In this document: piece after piece, positions 49,453 to 52,560 of the stretch
Position numbering within the stretch: the stretch's first letter is position 1
How the letters are laid out: every line of letters starts with the position of its first letter
Assembly: GCA_003427395.1 (NCBI GenBank)
Contig: BFEA01000010.1
Span: 7,369,995 to 7,422,554, forward strand
Source of the DNA: Chara braunii
Taxonomy: Eukaryota; Streptophyta; Charophyceae; Charales; Characeae
Length of the DNA stretch: 52,560 nt
Direction: 5' to 3'
The notes under the pieces: model-generated
The model's database searches: none
What the model saw: the letters and a program-made list of their open reading frames with translations, nothing else
Told to the model about the DNA's origin: nothing
Position numbers and translations under genes: made by a program

Positions 49453-50938
49453 TTGTCTTTCTGTTGTATGAGTTACCCAACTTTCCGATCAATGGTAATA
49501 AAGAAGAAGTTGAATCAGGAGGTGATGATGATGCTTGTCAAGCGAGTTAGTGAGTGTTCCTCATCCGATCCACCTTCTATCGAGAAACCTCTTGACGAAT
49601 ATAAGGACTTGCAAACTGAGCCGACGGGAATCACTGAGTGTGCTATTAAGCACACAATCGAGATTATTCCCGAAAGCAAGATTCCCAAGGGTCCTATTTA
49701 CCGAATGTCTCCCAGGGAACTTGAGGAACTTCGGAAGCAGTTGCAAGAACTTACTGACAAGGTATGGATTCGTCCGAGTTCATCTCCTTATGGTGCGCCT
49801 GTCTTATTCGTGCCTAAAAAGGAAGGTGAACTTCGTTTATGTATTGACTATCGTGGGCTGAATTCTGTCACTGTTAAAAACGCGGAACCTCTTCCGCGCA
49901 TTGACGATCTATTGGATCAGTTGCAGGGATGCAGGGATGCAGGTATTTTAGTAAGATTGATCTCAAATCAGGGTACGACAAGATTGAGGTGGCTCCTGAG
50001 GATCAACACAAGACGATTTTTCGAACCAGGTATGGTCACTACGAGTTCGTGGTTATGCCTTTCGGTCTGACCAATGTGCCTGCAACATTCCAAAGATCCA
50101 TGAATGAGTTATTTCGTCAATTGATTGACCAATTCGTAGTAGTCTATCCCGATGACATTCTAGTGTATAGCAAAACGCTAGAAGATCATGAGAAACATCT
50201 ACTAATGGTTTTGCAGAAGTTGGGCGAGGACAACTTTAAACTGAATCCGAAGAAGTCAAAGTTTGTTAAGCCTGAAGTATTGTACCTAGGGCATATAGTA
50301 AACGAAGAAGGACTAAGGCCTGAAAAAAAGAAGATAACAACAATTAGAGATTGGCCACAACCCAAGACTATAACTGAACTAAGATCTTTCTTAGAACTTG
50401 CTAACTACTATAGGAAGTTTGTCAGAAACTTCTCCTTGATAGCTGCTCCTATGAGAAGATTACTGAAAAAGGAAAAACCTTGGTTGTGGGATAAAGATTG
50501 TGAGTCATCGTTTAGGAAGTTAAAATATACTTTGACTCACTACCCTGTCTTAAAAATTGTTGATCCTTCTCTCCCTTTCATCGTTACGATTGACGCAAGT
50601 CAATATGGGATTAGGGTTGTGCTACAGAAGGATGACGGTAAAGGATATAGAACTATTGAGTTTATATCCAGGAGACTTCCGTCAGAGAAAGTGGCCAACT
50701 CCACCTATGAAAGGGAATTGTATGCCTTAGTTGATGCACTAGACACCTGGAAGCACTACTTGTTAGGGAGGCATTTCACTGTTTATTCTGACCACTCTAC
50801 GTTAAAGTGGATCAAGACTCAGCCTAAGCTTTCCGACAAGTTGGTAAGGTGGTCCACATTCCTTGATACATTTGACTTTGAGGTGAAAACCATCAAACGT
50901 AAGTCTAACGTGGTTGCGAATGCTTTGTCCAGACGTGC
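49453..50938 (+). pseudogene. Reverse transcriptase and RNase H (element 3)
   Basis: The first frame (49453-49965) covers the pre-RT motif and RT fingers ([34 protein letters not shown]). An 8-bp tandem duplication GCAGGGAT at 49923-49938 shifts the frame, and the rest is read from 49929: [26 protein letters not shown]. The catalytic motif is Y-P-D-D (50145-50156), with Leu/Met changed to Pro but both Asp retained. RNase H is at about 50580-50940: T-I-D-A-S-Q-Y-G, a Glu in Y-E-R-E-L-Y-A-L, Y-S-D-H-S-T-L-K-W, and a final A-N-A-L-S-R-R where Asp is usual. The second frame is otherwise open for 437 codons. Confidence 0.88.
49923..49938. repeat. 8-bp tandem duplication in RT
   Basis: GCAGGGAT occurs twice in direct succession. 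It shifts the RT frame by two bases and accounts for the break between the two RT frames. Confidence 0.9.
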
Positions 50939-51417
50939 AGATTTCTTTGAAACCATTGTCTCCTATCTCGATGTTGGAAATGAACTGAAAGAACAGATCC
51001 GCCAGGGTTATGGGAGTGATCCTATTTGGAGTCCTATCATTGGAACTTTACGAAAGAACCCTAAGTTGTTTTCAGAATATCGAATGACTGGTGGCTTACT
51101 CTTCTTAGTGGATAAAATCGAAGAACAATTGTGTGTTCCTCACCTAGAACCAATTAAGAGCTTAATCATTGGGGAATGCCATGATGCGGAAGGTCACTTT
51201 GGTTTTAAGAAGATGTATGTCGATGTACGCGAATGTTTTTAGTGGAAGGGAATGAAGGAAGATGTACTAACGTATGTGCGGACTTGTCTTGTCTGTCAGA
51301 GGAACAAACTCTCACATGAGAATCCGATGGGACTATTACGACCACTGCCGATTCCAAGTGAGCCAGGTGAGTCTATCTCAATTGACTTTATGAGCCTCAT
51401 TAAGAGTCGAAACGGTG
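50939..51417 (+). pseudogene. Integrase N-terminal half (element 3), truncated
   Basis: The HHCC zinc-binding domain is intact in residues: C-H-D-A-E-G-H-F-G at about 51177-51203 and C-L-V-C at about 51286-51297. A TAG at 51240-51242 interrupts the aromatic-W-x-G-M motif between them. The core starts with P-L-P-I-P-S-E-P and the first catalytic Asp in S-I-D-F-M-S-L at about 51385. Similarity ends at about 51417 (after S-R-N-G-V). The second Asp, the Glu and the C-terminal domain are missing, replaced by GC-rich repeat DNA. Confidence 0.8.
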
Positions 51418-51760
51418 TCGGGCGGCTCCAATACTACGCCGCCCTTTACTTCCTTTATAAGGGCATGCAACGAGACCCTCACTCGACAGTATTCTACGTG
51501 GCCGGGATTCACCGACCATGAGGCAGACCAACGCTACGACCAACGGGGCTACCGACGTTTACCGACCACGCGGCGGAACGACACTCCGAAGAACGGGGCG
51601 GCGGCATCCTTGCTTTACAGTATTTTTACATGGCCCGAACTCACCGACCGTGGGGCAGGCCGACGCTACGATCAAGGAGGCTACTTTCTCCGGCCGGGAC
51701 TCACCGACCATGACGCAGGCCGGCACTACGGGCAAGGGGCCCATTGGGCTGGTTGATTTT
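51418..51760. repeat. About 60-bp GC-rich tandem repeat, three or more units
   Basis: Units centred on GGCC-G-(A/G)-TCACCGACC(A/G)TG-(A/G)GCAG(A/G)CC start at about 51500, 51632 and 51691, with CTACG-CAA-GGGGCTAC between. A variant (ACCGACGTTTACCGACCACGCGGCGG) lies at 51552-51577. The open frames here are by-products. Confidence 0.75.
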
Positions 51761-52202
51761 TCCCCGAAGGGGCGGTCCCGCTAGGACGCGGGGTCCGCCT
51801 GGGTCCAATTGAATGACGGGACCAGTTTTCACTTACGGGGCCCGGCTGGATTTTCCCCTAAGAGCGGTACCGCTACTGCGTTGGGACCACTTAGGCCCGG
51901 GCGGCCTGGGACAGGCCCGGAAGTAGGCTCGGTACCGGAGCGTTGCAAAGGGCCCGGTTTCTGATAGGAAGGCCCTTTCCACCGGGGCCTTTTCGGAGGC
52001 CCAATCAGGCCCGGGCGCAGCCATGGTACCGAGGCACTGCAAGTGTTTGGCAGCCTCGGTGCACTCGAGGCCGGGGACACACACTGGTGGGAAGGGTCCG
52101 GCGGAGTACATAAGTCAAACTGGGCCCGGGCACGGGACACTTCTCGCATGCAGAGACGGAGGCACAGGACTTCAGGCGCACGACACAGGCGAGAGGGACA
52201 TT
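51761..52202. other. No recognised gene; GC-rich
   Basis: GGGCCCGG-type words recur and frames are open on several strands at once, as expected of high-GC sequence. No motif is visible. Confidence 0.5.
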
Positions 52203-52321
52203 GGCGCACGAGGAGACCGCACGCACGAGCTGCCAGGCGCACAACGGAGCACGCATGGACTGGCGCATGAGGAGACTGCACGCACGAGCTGCCAGGCGCA
52301 CAACGGAGCACTCACGGACAG
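52203..52321. repeat. 59-bp tandem repeat, two copies
   Basis: GGCGCA(C/T)GAGGAGAC(C/T)GCACGCACGAGCTGCCAGGCGCACAACGGAGCAC starts at 52203 and 52262. Shorter GGCGCAC(A/G)-GG words continue to 52430. Confidence 0.9.
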
Positions 52322-52437
52322 GCGCACGGGGAGACAGGCGCACAGGGAGGAGAGACGCAGGGGACATTCTTCGCACACGAGAACAGAGGCGCACGTGACG
52401 GGCGCACGGAAGGCAGACGAACAACAGGCGCACGGGG

Positions 52438-52560
52438 AGGTCGTGCGCGTCCACGCCTGCGCACGCACACCCGCGGGATAGCGGGGAGAGGTTGCGTGCG
52501 TCCACGCCCGCGCGCGCACATCCGCGGGATAGCGGGGAGAGGTTGCGCGCGTCCACGCCC
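52438..52560. repeat. 51-bp tandem repeat running off the window
   Basis: CCGCGGGATAGCGGGGAGAGG starts at 52471 and 52522, with GTTGCG-GCGTCCACGCC(C/T)GCGC-CGCAC between. A partial unit precedes it from about 52441. The array is cut by the window edge. Confidence 0.92.

Larger units (their letters stand above)
46925..51417 (+). mobile_element. Truncated Ty3/gypsy retrotransposon, element 3
   Basis: Plus-strand gag, protease, RT, RNase H and the N-terminal half of integrase are in order. Similarity ends at about 51417, just after the first catalytic Asp of integrase, and GC-rich tandem repeats follow. The rest of integrase and the 3' LTR are absent. RT ([18 protein letters not shown]) is of the common gypsy type. 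It is less decayed than element 1 but still broken in every protein. Confidence 0.82.

Noticed and set aside
51829-52556. Long GC-rich minus frames (115-183 codons) rich in Arg, Cys, Pro and Ala
   Set aside because: They lie in 51- and 59-bp tandem repeats, are open in several frames at once and lack any motif.

Overview
This looks like nuclear DNA from a large, repeat-rich plant-type genome, most likely a streptophyte alga or early-branching land plant. The grounds are plant-style LTR retrotransposons, including a chromodomain element primed by a near-perfect initiator-Met tRNA binding site, together with abundant microsatellites, minisatellites and possible spliced exons. A charophyte such as Chara is my guess; it is not proven by the sequence. 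There are no operons, ribosome binding sites or CRISPR arrays, and almost every recognisable coding stretch belongs to a decayed mobile element. Three assembly gaps are visible (single N at 5168, 15 N at 33624-33638, single N at 46078).

Layout. 1-10.2 kb: an A/G-rich, heavily decayed Ty3/gypsy element on the + strand (gag, protease, spacer, reverse transcriptase, RNase H, integrase). It is interrupted by two short hAT-like non-autonomous elements with 8-bp target duplications and by a 1.5-2 kb block of repeats and palindromes. 10.2-17.2 kb: tandem repeats and unassigned sequence, including a 330-380 bp satellite-like repeat. 17.2-19.7 kb: a CCHC zinc-knuckle frame followed by a GIY-YIG nuclease domain, which I read as the 5' part of a Penelope-like retroelement lacking its reverse transcriptase, followed by a tRNA-like sequence. 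19.7-34.4 kb: minisatellites, microsatellites, a zinc-knuckle fragment and a minus-strand Ala/Gln-rich frame with in-frame stops.

34.5-34.7 kb: the best candidate for host coding sequence, a 187-bp coiled-coil exon with good splice sites. Immediately downstream, 34782-43952 is a structurally complete chromovirus on the minus strand: two LTRs of about 1.1 kb, primer binding site, polypurine tract, gag with an intact zinc knuckle, protease, RT, RNase H, integrase and chromodomain. Its frames are broken and key catalytic residues are altered. 44-46.9 kb: short tandem repeats, one encoding an 11-residue repeat and one rich in ACGTGGC. 46.9-51.4 kb: a third, plus-strand gypsy element cut off inside its integrase core. 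51.4-52.56 kb: GC-rich tandem repeats running off the end.

How the parts work together. None of the three gypsy elements looks autonomous: each carries a changed protease active-site motif plus frameshifts or stops. The most unusual items are the CCHC plus GIY-YIG module, the hAT-like pair with a conserved AT-rich core but unrelated GC-rich arms, and a palindromic, shuffled patch of RT sequence at 7.4-7.7 kb.
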